From positions 1 through 10,677 of the forward strand of contig JAITTD010000149.1 in assembly GCA_031287245.1 (NCBI GenBank): DNA of 10,677 bases, in the 5' to 3' direction. This stretch comes from Bacteroidales bacterium. Lineage in GTDB: Bacteria > Bacteroidota > Bacteroidia > Bacteroidales > UBA4181. The translations under genes and the position numbers were made by a program. Below are positions 1 through 6,568 of the stretch, in pieces; positions within the stretch are counted from its first letter, which is position 1, and every line of letters starts with the position of its first letter. Below the pieces are notes generated by a model. That model saw only the letters and a list, made by a program, of their open reading frames with translations, had not been told where the DNA came from and ran no database searches.

Positions 1-1545
1 GACGGTGTCCATTTCTCTATTCCGGCGGCTGCTCAAGCCTCAGAGGTGTGGGTTGTGGCGCAGATGGATGGCATGATTGCCTACGAGCGTACCCACTATC
101 ATACCGAACGACCGATAGCGTTTTCGTCATGGGTTACGCTCGACCCGCTGACGCATCCAAGCGAGCCTTTCGGCGAAACGGAAGATGGACAGTCTTTGGA
201 CCTCAACAGAGTAATAATGACAGATGCTCCCGCAGGGCAGTTCATTTCCTATCATGCCTATCCATATTATCCTAATTTTATAAACAATGACGAAAAATAC
301 AAGGATAAAACCGATGATATGGGCGCCAACCCTTATATGGCATATATTGAAGAGTTACAATCGTGGTACACCCATTATCCCTTGCTGATTGCCGAATTTG
401 GCGTGCCAACGAGTTACGGCACAGCCCAGTTTTCCAGCAGTGGAATGTATCATGGCGGAATGACTGAAGAACAGCAGGGACAATACATGGTACGCATGAT
501 GCACAACATGTACGACACTAATTGTGCCGGTGGCGTTGCCTTTTCGTGGATGGACGAGTGGTTTAAAATAACATGGATTACCAACCCCATGACAGAGGGA
601 GAACGACGTCCGTTGTGGTATAACATCAGCGCACCGGAAAACAATTTTGGATTGCTCCAGTTTAATCCCAATCCGCAGTATTTTAACACAAGCCAGACGA
701 ACCATTTCGCTGAGGGACACATTTCCACAACCACTGTGTCACATGATTTCTTATCGCTGAATTTGGAAGCGACACTCAACTCGCCGCTGACAACCGGCGA
801 CACACTTTGGATAGCATTTGATACCTACAACCGTAATTTGGGTGAAAGTACGTTGCCCAACGGTAAGAAACTGATGACCAGCGCCAGAGCGGAATTTTTG
901 TTGAGGGTAACTCCCGATTCAGCCAATCTGTACGTGATGCAGGATTATGACCTGTTCGGCTTGGTGTTCCAAAACAGCCGTACTCCTGCTTTCAAATCCG
1001 TCCTAAGCGATGGCAATCCATGGATGCCCGTGCGATGGCAAAATGACGAATTTGGCACAATACACCATATAGGCAGACTGCATCTTCACACAGGCAACAA
1101 CACACCGGGACAAGATGCCGCAGTGCACCTGCGCAACAATGGCATAACAGTCCGTATGCCGTGGACACTGCTCCAGTTTTCAGACCCCAGCAGATCGCAA
1201 GTGATAAATGATGCAGTTTCAGCCGATATTTGCTTGAACGTTATCCGGTGTGGCAAGGATTATTACCTGAAAACATCACGAACCGATGGCATAGCGATCA
1301 CTCTTGTGTGCGACAATACTGCCGTAGCAACCACTCCTTATACATGGAGTGATTGGGAAGTAGTCTCTGCACTTCTGAAAGATAAAGGTTTAGATCATCC
1401 GGAAAATCTTAACTTTCCATATGATGCCTCGCCGGGCTATCAGGAAACCACTCGTTTAAATCCCGATATGTTCATAGAGGAAGCCAAGGCTTCGCTGTCT
1501 ATTCTCAGCAGTGATTTCAAATCTTTCCCGTTCACGCCGAAATAG
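1..1545 (+). CDS. Secreted-type TIM-barrel glycoside hydrolase, 3' part (5' end outside window)
   Basis: The reading frame is open from the first base, so the gene is cut at its 5' end; 514 residues remain. The GTG at 46 is only an internal codon. Numbering from the first visible residue, the fragment holds the second half of a clan GH-A-like barrel. An H-A-Y motif lies near residue 85. A PLLIAEFGVP strand carries a probable catalytic nucleophile Glu at 132. A downstream GGVAFSWMDEWFK strand lies near 177-189. This combination is typical of GH2/GH5-like barrels. The missing N-terminus should hold the signal peptide and the acid/base Glu. From about residue 215 onward lies a roughly 300-residue, Trp- and Asp-rich C-terminal part that looks like beta-sandwich material (perhaps carbohydrate-binding), which I do not recognise. 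Substrate cannot be read from the sequence. The next genes encode an envelope protein and a fucosidase, which suggests a glycan-degradation locus. Confidence 0.7.
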   Translation, partial: DGVHFSIPAAAQASEVWVVAQMDGMIAYERTHYHTERPIAFSSWVTLDPLTHPSEPFGETEDGQSLDLNRVIMTDAPAGQFISYHAYPYYPNFINNDEKYKDKTDDMGANPYMAYIEELQSWYTHYPLLIAEFGVPTSYGTAQFSSSGMYHGGMTEEQQGQYMVRMMHNMYDTNCAGGVAFSWMDEWFKITWITNPMTEGERRPLWYNISAPENNFGLLQFNPNPQYFNTSQTNHFAEGHISTTTVSHDFLSLNLEATLNSPLTTGDTLWIAFDTYNRNLGESTLPNGKKLMTSARAEFLLRVTPDSANLYVMQDYDLFGLVFQNSRTPAFKSVLSDGNPWMPVRWQNDEFGTIHHIGRLHLHTGNNTPGQDAAVHLRNNGITVRMPWTLLQFSDPSRSQVINDAVSADICLNVIRCGKDYYLKTSRTDGIAITLVCDNTAVATTPYTWSDWEVVSALLKDKGLDHPENLNFPYDASPGYQETTRLNPDMFIEEAKASLSILSSDFKSFPFTPK

Positions 1546-1560
1546 ACGCATGGAACATTA

Positions 1561-1580
1561 GTTTAAAAGAGCGTTTAAAC
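1561..1580. other. AT-rich inverted repeat after the glycoside hydrolase gene
   Basis: GTTTAAA (1561-1567) can pair with TTTAAAC (1574-1580) across a six-base loop, 15 bases after the stop codon. The stem is only 7 bp, almost all A-T, and has no T-run after it, so it is at best a weak terminator and may be chance. The second arm lies within a self-complementary GTTTAAAC. Confidence 0.2.
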
Positions 1581-1630
1581 CTGATAAACAAATATACAGT
1601 TAAATTTCGCAAAAAAAATAATGCTGAAAA

Positions 1631-1663
1631 TTTGGATTGAATAAACATTTTAACATATATTTG
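1631..1663 (+). promoter_or_regulatory. Bacteroidetes-type promoter for the envelope protein gene
   Basis: A -33 box TTTG (1631-1634) is followed, after 21 bases, by TATATTTG (1656-1663), a full match to the Bacteroidetes -7 consensus TAnnTTTG. The spacing is that expected for the primary sigma factor of this phylum. Transcription would start near 1670, giving a leader of about 33 bases before the ATG at 1703. It probably also contributes to transcription of the GH95 and fucU genes downstream. Confidence 0.6.
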
Positions 1664-1702
1664 CAGCGATTATTTCAGTTGGAATCAATAGTTTGATAAA
1701 AT

Positions 1703-2455
1703 ATGCCCAAAATGCTGAGTAAAAAGACCATTATCATCGCCATAAGCCTAATGATAGTGGTGACAGGATTCGTTGCATGGTACGTTATTCATCGCACCCA
1801 CCACCGCGTGCAGATAGAGGTGGACATACATATCAACAAACAAACCATTTATCTTTCCACTTATGCCGAACCGCCTCAATTTGCCGTGTGGTTAGAAAAT
1901 CCGGAAACCGGCGAGTGTCAAACAATATTCATCACTTATCGCGTGAGTCGGGGCGATTGGGAAGGGAAATCGGATGTGCCGGTGGCGCTTCCCCGTTGGA
2001 ACAGCATTTTCAGGAGCAACAATGCGCCAAAAGAACGCAGTGCAGAGGAAATAGCCGTGTCGGGAGCAACGCCCAAGGATGAATATTTTCGCGTAAGAGC
2101 AGAAGTACGTCCCGATTCGGAGTGGATTTTGTGGATGGAAATGAATCTGGCAGGGGATTACAACGAATATTATCCACAGTTTAATCGCATTACCTTTCAA
2201 GAGGACGAGTTTGCCTGTGGACAACCTGCATTGCTGTACCGTGCAGACATCAAAGCCTCGGCAGGGAATGAATATACGCCGCAAATAGAGGCTATATCAC
2301 TTTGGGACAAGGGGAAAAACACACTCGTGCCCTTAGATGCCACCATCACCACAGCAAAGGATGTCTTCGATAAAATATCCTATCTGATTATTAAGCCCAA
2401 ACCGGTGATTATCAACACAAATAATATAGAACAACAAGATGTGTTGAACCCATAA
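1703..2455 (+). CDS. Membrane-anchored periplasmic protein of unknown function (possibly DUF2271-like)
   Basis: The product has 250 residues. A short basic start (KK at 7-8) precedes a hydrophobic segment at about 9-29, followed by a soluble domain, so it is most likely a single-pass inner-membrane protein with its bulk in the periplasm. Motifs that look conserved, in order: FAVWLE (60-65), ALPRW (95-99), VSGATP (119-124), EMNLAGDYNEYY (146-157) and GQPALLYRADI (173-183). From memory this pattern occurs in poorly characterised envelope proteins, some annotated DUF2271; I could not confirm this. No catalytic residues are evident. The alternative start at 1712 would shorten it by three residues. 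There is no clear Shine-Dalgarno sequence before the ATG, only an A/T-rich stretch. It is expressed in the same direction as its neighbours and has its own good promoter. It may support the flanking glycoside hydrolases or be unrelated. Confidence 0.7.
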   Translation: MPKMLSKKTIIIAISLMIVVTGFVAWYVIHRTHHRVQIEVDIHINKQTIYLSTYAEPPQFAVWLENPETGECQTIFITYRVSRGDWEGKSDVPVALPRWNSIFRSNNAPKERSAEEIAVSGATPKDEYFRVRAEVRPDSEWILWMEMNLAGDYNEYYPQFNRITFQEDEFACGQPALLYRADIKASAGNEYTPQIEAISLWDKGKNTLVPLDATITTAKDVFDKISYLIIKPKPVIINTNNIEQQDVLNP

Positions 2456-2494
2456 AATTCAAATTTTTGTAAAATTTTATCCCATTATAAATCT

Positions 2495-2510
2495 TAATTT
2501 TGTAACAAAA
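2495..2510 (+). promoter_or_regulatory. Putative -7 box overlapping a 13-bp palindrome, upstream of GH95
   Basis: TAATTTTG at 2495-2502 matches TAnnTTTG and lies 27 bases before the GH95 start codon. No well-spaced -33 box is present: the nearest TTTG, at 2466-2469, is 25 bases away, which is too far. The box overlaps a perfect 13-base palindrome with a single central base, TTTTGT-a-ACAAAA (2498-2510), which could be an operator. The region is very A/T rich, so chance is a real possibility. Confidence 0.35.
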
Positions 2511-2529
2511 TCATAAAAATAATTATCAA

Positions 2530-5028
2530 ATGAAAATCATCAAGCAATTGAGCATCACACTGTGCATAATATTATGCGTGTCGTGTGCAACTTCCGAAAA
2601 GGAAAACAATCTGAAACTGTGGTACAACGCCCCTGCTGAAAAGTGGGTAGAAGCCCTGCCTGTTGGCAACGGTCGTTTGGGTGCAATGGTATTCGGAACC
2701 ACCGCACAGGAAACATTGCAACTCAACGAAGAAACGGTATGGGCAGGGCAACCGAACAGCAACAGCAACCCCAATGCTTTGGCTGTTTTTCCGGAAATCC
2801 GCAAACTGCTGTTTGCCGGAAAGTATGCGGAAGGGCAAAAAATGGTGGATGAAAAGGTCTTTTTCCCTTACAACCAAGGAATGTCGTACCAACCTGTCGG
2901 AGATTTGAATTTATTCTTTGCAGGACACGAAAACCCGCAGGCATACTACCGTGAACTGGATATATCGCAGGCCATCGCCACTACGCGCTACACCGTTGAC
3001 GGCGTGGAATATACCCGTGAAACTTTTGCCGCCTTCACAGGGCAAGTGATTGTCATTCGTCTGACGGCTTCGCAAAAAGGGAAAATCAATTTTTCGGCAG
3101 GACTCACCACTCCGCAAAAAAGCGAAATCACCGCGCAGGGCGATGAAATCATTCTGAAAGGCGTCACCGGCGATCAGGAAGGCTTGGAAGGGAAAGTGAA
3201 ATTTACGGCAGAGGTGAAAATCATCCCCGAAAACGGAACATTGGTAGCCGAAGGCGACAAAATTACTGTTAACGGCGCCGATGTCGCTACGGTGTATGTA
3301 TCTATGGCAAGCAGTTTTGTCAATTATCAAGACATAAGCGCCAATGCCGACGAGCGTGCCGCCAATTATCTAAAAACAGCCCTGCAAAAGGATTACAAAA
3401 CTTTGCGCTCGGAACATATCGATTATTACAAGAGTTATTTCGACCGCGTTACGTTGGATTTGGGTGTGACCGATTCCGTCAAAAATCCTACCGATGAACG
3501 TATTCGCGACTTTGGCGCAGGCAACGATCCGCAATTGGCGGCGCTGTACTTCCAGTTTGGGCGTTACCTGTTGATTTCCTGCTCGCAACCCGGCAATCAA
3601 CCTGCTAACCTGCAAGGAATTTGGAATAAAGATATGGAAGGAGCCTGGGACAGCAAATATACCACCAATATTAACGCCGAGATGAACTATTGGCCTGCAG
3701 AAGTAACCAATCTCTCGGAATTGCATCAACCCTTTATTGATATGGTGAAGGAACTGAGCGTTACAGGCGCCCAAACAGCCAAAGAAATGTATGGCGCCCG
3801 CGGTTGGGTGCTGCACCACAACACCGACATCTGGCGACTGACCGGTCCCATCGACTTTGCAGGTTCCGGTATGTGGCTCACCGGCGAGGCTTGGGTGAGT
3901 GAACACCTGTGGGAACGCTACCTCTATTCGGGTGACAAAACCTATTTGGCTGACGTTTACCCTGCTATGAAAGGCGCTGCCTTGTTTGTGCTGGATGTGC
4001 TTGTTGAAGAACCCGAACATCACTGGTTGGTGCTGTCGCCCAGCAATTCGCCCGAAAACGGATTTGCTTATGACGATCCGAGCCGAAAGGATGGCAAAAA
4101 AAGCAGCGCAAATGTCGGCTACGGCGTCACTATGGACAATCAGTTGGCGTTTGAACTGTTCTCCAACGTGATTTCTGCCACCGAAGTGCTTGGAATCGAC
4201 GCCGATTTTGCCAAAGAATTGAAAGCAGCCCGCGAACGGCTTGCCCCGATGCACATAGGGCAACACAGTCAGTTGCAGGAATGGCTGTTTGACTGGGACA
4301 ATCCGGAAGACAAACACCGCCATATTTCGCATTTGTATGGCAATTATCCGAGTTACCTGATTTCGCCTTACCGCACGCCCGAACTGTTCGATGCAGCGCG
4401 TACTTCTCTGAACTATCGCGGCGATCCAGCCACAGGCTGGTCAATGGGCTGGAAAGTGTGCCAATGGGCGCGTTTCCAAGACGGCAACCGCGCTTATAAA
4501 CTGATAACCGAACAATTGAAACTGACCGACAACAAAAAGACGGAATATAAAGGTGGCGGAACTTACGCCAATATGTTCGATGCGCATCCCCCTTTCCAGA
4601 TTGACGGAAATTTCGGATGCACCGCCGGTATAGCCGAAATGTTCATGCAAAGTCACGACGGCGCTGTTCACATCCTGCCTGCTTTGCCCGATATTTGGAA
4701 AACAGGCAGAGTAAGCGGACTTCGTGCAAGAGGAGGCTTTCTGATAGAAGATATTGAATGGGTAAACGGACAGGTTACCAAAGTGAAAATCAAATCGTTG
4801 TTGGGCGGAAACCTCAGATTACGCACTGCAAGCCCCTTATCATTAGCCGATAACGGCGGATTGCAAAAAGCCGAAGGCGTCAATCCCAATCCCCTGTTCC
4901 AAACGCCCGAAATACCTGCGCCCATCATTTCCGAAAAGGCGAAATTGAATCCGCCTGCCGTAAAACCAACAGTGGAATACGATTTGGCAACCGAAGCAGG
5001 GCAAGAATACTTATTCGTTGTTCATTAA
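2530..5028 (+). CDS. GH95 alpha-L-fucosidase / alpha-L-galactosidase, probable lipoprotein
   Basis: The product has 832 residues, a normal GH95 length, and would remove terminal alpha-L-fucose (or L-galactose) from glycans by an inverting mechanism. A hydrophobic signal (about 6-18) ends at Cys19, suggesting a lipoprotein exported to the periplasm or outer membrane; the lipobox CVSC is atypical at -3. Next come an N-terminal beta-sandwich (about 28-270, with LPVGNGRLGAMVFG at 43-56), an (alpha/alpha)6 barrel (about 290-700) and a C-terminal beta domain. Catalytic candidates, by motif analogy with Bifidobacterium AfcA, are all present: Asn380 and Asn382 in TTNINAEMNYW, Glu509 in SPSNSPEN, and Asp692 in FQIDGNFG. 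The HRHISHLYG motif at 596-604 is also intact. No frameshift is seen. fucU follows 13 bases after the stop, which supports L-fucose-configured substrates. Choice between L-fucose and L-galactose is not settled. Confidence 0.93.
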   Translation: MKIIKQLSITLCIILCVSCATSEKENNLKLWYNAPAEKWVEALPVGNGRLGAMVFGTTAQETLQLNEETVWAGQPNSNSNPNALAVFPEIRKLLFAGKYAEGQKMVDEKVFFPYNQGMSYQPVGDLNLFFAGHENPQAYYRELDISQAIATTRYTVDGVEYTRETFAAFTGQVIVIRLTASQKGKINFSAGLTTPQKSEITAQGDEIILKGVTGDQEGLEGKVKFTAEVKIIPENGTLVAEGDKITVNGADVATVYVSMASSFVNYQDISANADERAANYLKTALQKDYKTLRSEHIDYYKSYFDRVTLDLGVTDSVKNPTDERIRDFGAGNDPQLAALYFQFGRYLLISCSQPGNQPANLQGIWNKDMEGAWDSKYTTNINAEMNYWPAEVTNLSELHQPFIDMVKELSVTGAQTAKEMYGARGWVLHHNTDIWRLTGPIDFAGSGMWLTGEAWVSEHLWERYLYSGDKTYLADVYPAMKGAALFVLDVLVEEPEHHWLVLSPSNSPENGFAYDDPSRKDGKKSSANVGYGVTMDNQLAFELFSNVISATEVLGIDADFAKELKAARERLAPMHIGQHSQLQEWLFDWDNPEDKHRHISHLYGNYPSYLISPYRTPELFDAARTSLNYRGDPATGWSMGWKVCQWARFQDGNRAYKLITEQLKLTDNKKTEYKGGGTYANMFDAHPPFQIDGNFGCTAGIAEMFMQSHDGAVHILPALPDIWKTGRVSGLRARGGFLIEDIEWVNGQVTKVKIKSLLGGNLRLRTASPLSLADNGGLQKAEGVNPNPLFQTPEIPAPIISEKAKLNPPAVKPTVEYDLATEAGQEYLFVVH

Positions 5029-5041
5029 AATTTATCTGAAT

Positions 5042-5488
5042 ATGTTAAAAGGAATCAGCCCGTTAATATCGCCCGACTTGCTAAAAATCTTGTCGGAAAT
5101 GGGGCATGGCGATGAAATTGTTTTTGGCGACAGCAACTTTCCTGCCGCCTCTCACGCACAACGCTTAGTGCGATTGGACGGACACAGTATCACTGCGCTG
5201 TTAGACGCCATATTGCCGCTTTTCCCGTTGGACTATGCCGTTGATTACACCGCAGTGTTGATGACCTTTCGCGGCGACAAAGAGCCAGCGGTGTGGAGCG
5301 CCTACAAGACAAAGTTAGGCGCTTGGCCTGATGGCAACAAGACATTCCTGACACTTCCGAAACCGGAATTTTACGAACGTGCCACCAAAGCGTATTGCGT
5401 GGTAGCCACCAGCGAATATGAGGGTTTCGCCAATCTGATTCTTCGCAAAGGCGTCATCAGGGAAAACGAAGTAAAAATAATTTCTTAG
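5042..5488 (+). CDS. fucU: L-fucose mutarotase (RbsD/FucU family)
   Basis: The product has 148 residues, close to E. coli FucU, and aligns with it from the first residue: MLKGISPLISPDLLKILSEM versus [20 protein letters not shown]. It interconverts the alpha and beta anomers of L-fucose in the cytoplasm so that the next enzyme sees the right form. Visible family residues are His22 in MGHGDEI (probable catalytic), Asp30, the FYERA motif with Tyr111, and NLILRKGV (131-138). The ATG at 5042 is chosen because the family starts there; an in-frame TTG at 5018 would overlap the GH95 gene and add eight unrelated residues. The 13-base gap to GH95 and the lack of a promoter imply cotranscription. No fucose isomerase, kinase or aldolase is nearby, so the sugar may instead go to the convergent dehydrogenases. 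Confidence 0.93.
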   Translation: MLKGISPLISPDLLKILSEMGHGDEIVFGDSNFPAASHAQRLVRLDGHSITALLDAILPLFPLDYAVDYTAVLMTFRGDKEPAVWSAYKTKLGAWPDGNKTFLTLPKPEFYERATKAYCVVATSEYEGFANLILRKGVIRENEVKIIS

Positions 5489-5515
5489 CCCGCTTTTGTC
5501 CGCAGGATGCACCCT

Positions 5516-5533
5516 TTTTGACGATCGTCAAAA
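5516..5533. repeat. 18-bp perfect palindrome at a convergent gene junction
   Basis: TTTTGACGATCGTCAAAA is self-complementary over its full length and lies 27 bases after the fucU stop. It contains the stop codon of the minus-strand zinc dehydrogenase gene (5528-5530). As RNA it could form a 7-bp stem with a GATC loop on either strand. The U-run is in the stem rather than after it, except that minus-strand RNA has one extra A after the stem. It could act as a weak bidirectional terminator or as a dimeric protein-binding site. The function is unproven. Confidence 0.5.
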
Positions 5534-6559
5534 CGCTATCAAAATCCTGAAAACCTGTCCCGGATTGGCTTTCCATTTTTCCAAGGCATCCTGTGCCTGT
5601 TCGGGCGGATAAATTCCGCTGATGAGTTTTTCGTTGGGACATACCCCTCGTTTGAGATACTCCATCACTGCGCGGAAATCTTCCGGCATGGCGTTGCGCG
5701 ATCCGCGTATATCCAACTCTTTTTGTACAAAATATTTGGTTTCAAAGGCTATTTCTGTTTTGGCATAGCCGATGCAGACCACCCGTCCGGTAAATGCTAC
5801 CTCGTCGATAGCCATCCGGTAGGTAGGAGGCGCTCCGACGGCTTCTATCACCACATCGGGACCGGCATTGCCGGTGATGGCTTGTAACCGTTCGTGTACA
5901 TTCTCCGTTGCGGAATTGATTCCGCAGGTCGCGCCCAATTGCTTTGCCAACGCTAATTTGTTGTTATCGACATCCACAGCTATGACTTTGGCGCCTCGCA
6001 AAGCCGCTCTCACGATGGCTCCCACGCCTATCATACCGCAGCCTATCACCATCACAATGTCCAAATCGCTCACCTTGGCGCGATCAACCGCGTGAAAACC
6101 TACGCTCATAGGCTCCACAAGGCAGAAGTCTCTTGGCGACACGGCAGCGTCGGGGATGACCTTGTTCCACGGCACGGCGATATATTCGCACATAGCGCCG
6201 TTGCGTTGCACTCCGAAGGTCTGGTTGAACTGGCAGGCATTGGGGCGTCCGTTGCGGCAGGAAGGGCAACTTCCGCAAGCCGTGTAAGGGTTCACTGTGC
6301 AGGAAATTCCCGTCACGATATGTGCAGGAACGGCTGCTCCAACGGCATCTATCACTCCGCCTGTCTCGTGTCCCGGAATAACAGGCAGTTTCACCATCGG
6401 GTTCTTTCCCGAATAGGTGTTCAGGTCGGATCCGCAAAAGCCAACATATTTGATTTTTACCAAAACTTCTTCCGGTTTCAACTCCGGACGGGGGATTTCG
6501 GTGATGGCTACTTCCCCGGGTTGTATGATCTGTAATGCTTTCATATCTTCAAATTTCAT
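5528..6559 (-). CDS. Zinc-dependent medium-chain dehydrogenase, possible L-galactonate/L-fuconate dehydrogenase
   Basis: The product has 343 residues, typical of the zinc MDR (alcohol/sorbitol/threonine dehydrogenase) superfamily. Catalytic zinc ligands are visible at Cys42 (GFCGSD), His64-Glu65 (GHE) and Glu149 (LVEPMSVGFHAV). A structural zinc is indicated by Cys95, Cys98, Cys101 and Cys109. The Rossmann motif VIGCGMIGVG (171-180) is followed by VDVD at 195-198, with an Asp suggesting NAD preference. The family oxidises a secondary alcohol, often on a polyol or aldonate. Placed beside an L-galactose dehydrogenase-like gene, it resembles the L-galactonate 5-dehydrogenases (E. coli LgoD; the B. 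vulgatus enzyme) that make D-tagaturonate. That substrate is inference; 2-keto-3-deoxy-L-fuconate or another sugar acid is possible. An alternative start at 6544 gives MKALQI, the commoner family start. It is separated from the reductase gene by 9 bases. Confidence 0.85.
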   Translation of the reverse strand: MKFEDMKALQIIQPGEVAITEIPRPELKPEEVLVKIKYVGFCGSDLNTYSGKNPMVKLPVIPGHETGGVIDAVGAAVPAHIVTGISCTVNPYTACGSCPSCRNGRPNACQFNQTFGVQRNGAMCEYIAVPWNKVIPDAAVSPRDFCLVEPMSVGFHAVDRAKVSDLDIVMVIGCGMIGVGAIVRAALRGAKVIAVDVDNNKLALAKQLGATCGINSATENVHERLQAITGNAGPDVVIEAVGAPPTYRMAIDEVAFTGRVVCIGYAKTEIAFETKYFVQKELDIRGSRNAMPEDFRAVMEYLKRGVCPNEKLISGIYPPEQAQDALEKWKANPGQVFRILIAF

Positions 6560-6568
6560 TGATTGTAC

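Noticed and set aside
46..48. GTG at 46 as the start of the first gene
   Set aside because: The frame is open upstream to base 1 and the protein begins in mid-barrel without a signal peptide, so the gene is truncated by the window edge.
1546..1702. Possible small gene or RNA in the gap after the first gene
   Set aside because: Apart from the promoter and a weak inverted repeat, I see no coding pattern or stable RNA structure.
2452..2480. Inverted repeat ATAAAATT / AATTTTAT after the envelope protein gene as a terminator
   Set aside because: The stem is entirely A-T with a 13-base loop in a very A/T-rich gap and would be unstable.
3370..4332. Long 320-codon open frame on the minus strand inside the GH95 gene
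   Set aside because: It is fully antisense to a gene with intact catalytic motifs, has no recognisable family motifs and is explained by codon bias of the true gene.
5018..5041. TTG start at 5018 for fucU
   Set aside because: It would overlap the GH95 gene and add residues absent from FucU; the ATG at 5042 gives the exact family N-terminus.
6084..6535. Overlapping open frames on both strands inside the zinc dehydrogenase gene
   Set aside because: They are shadows of a gene whose zinc ligands and Rossmann motif are all intact in the annotated frame.
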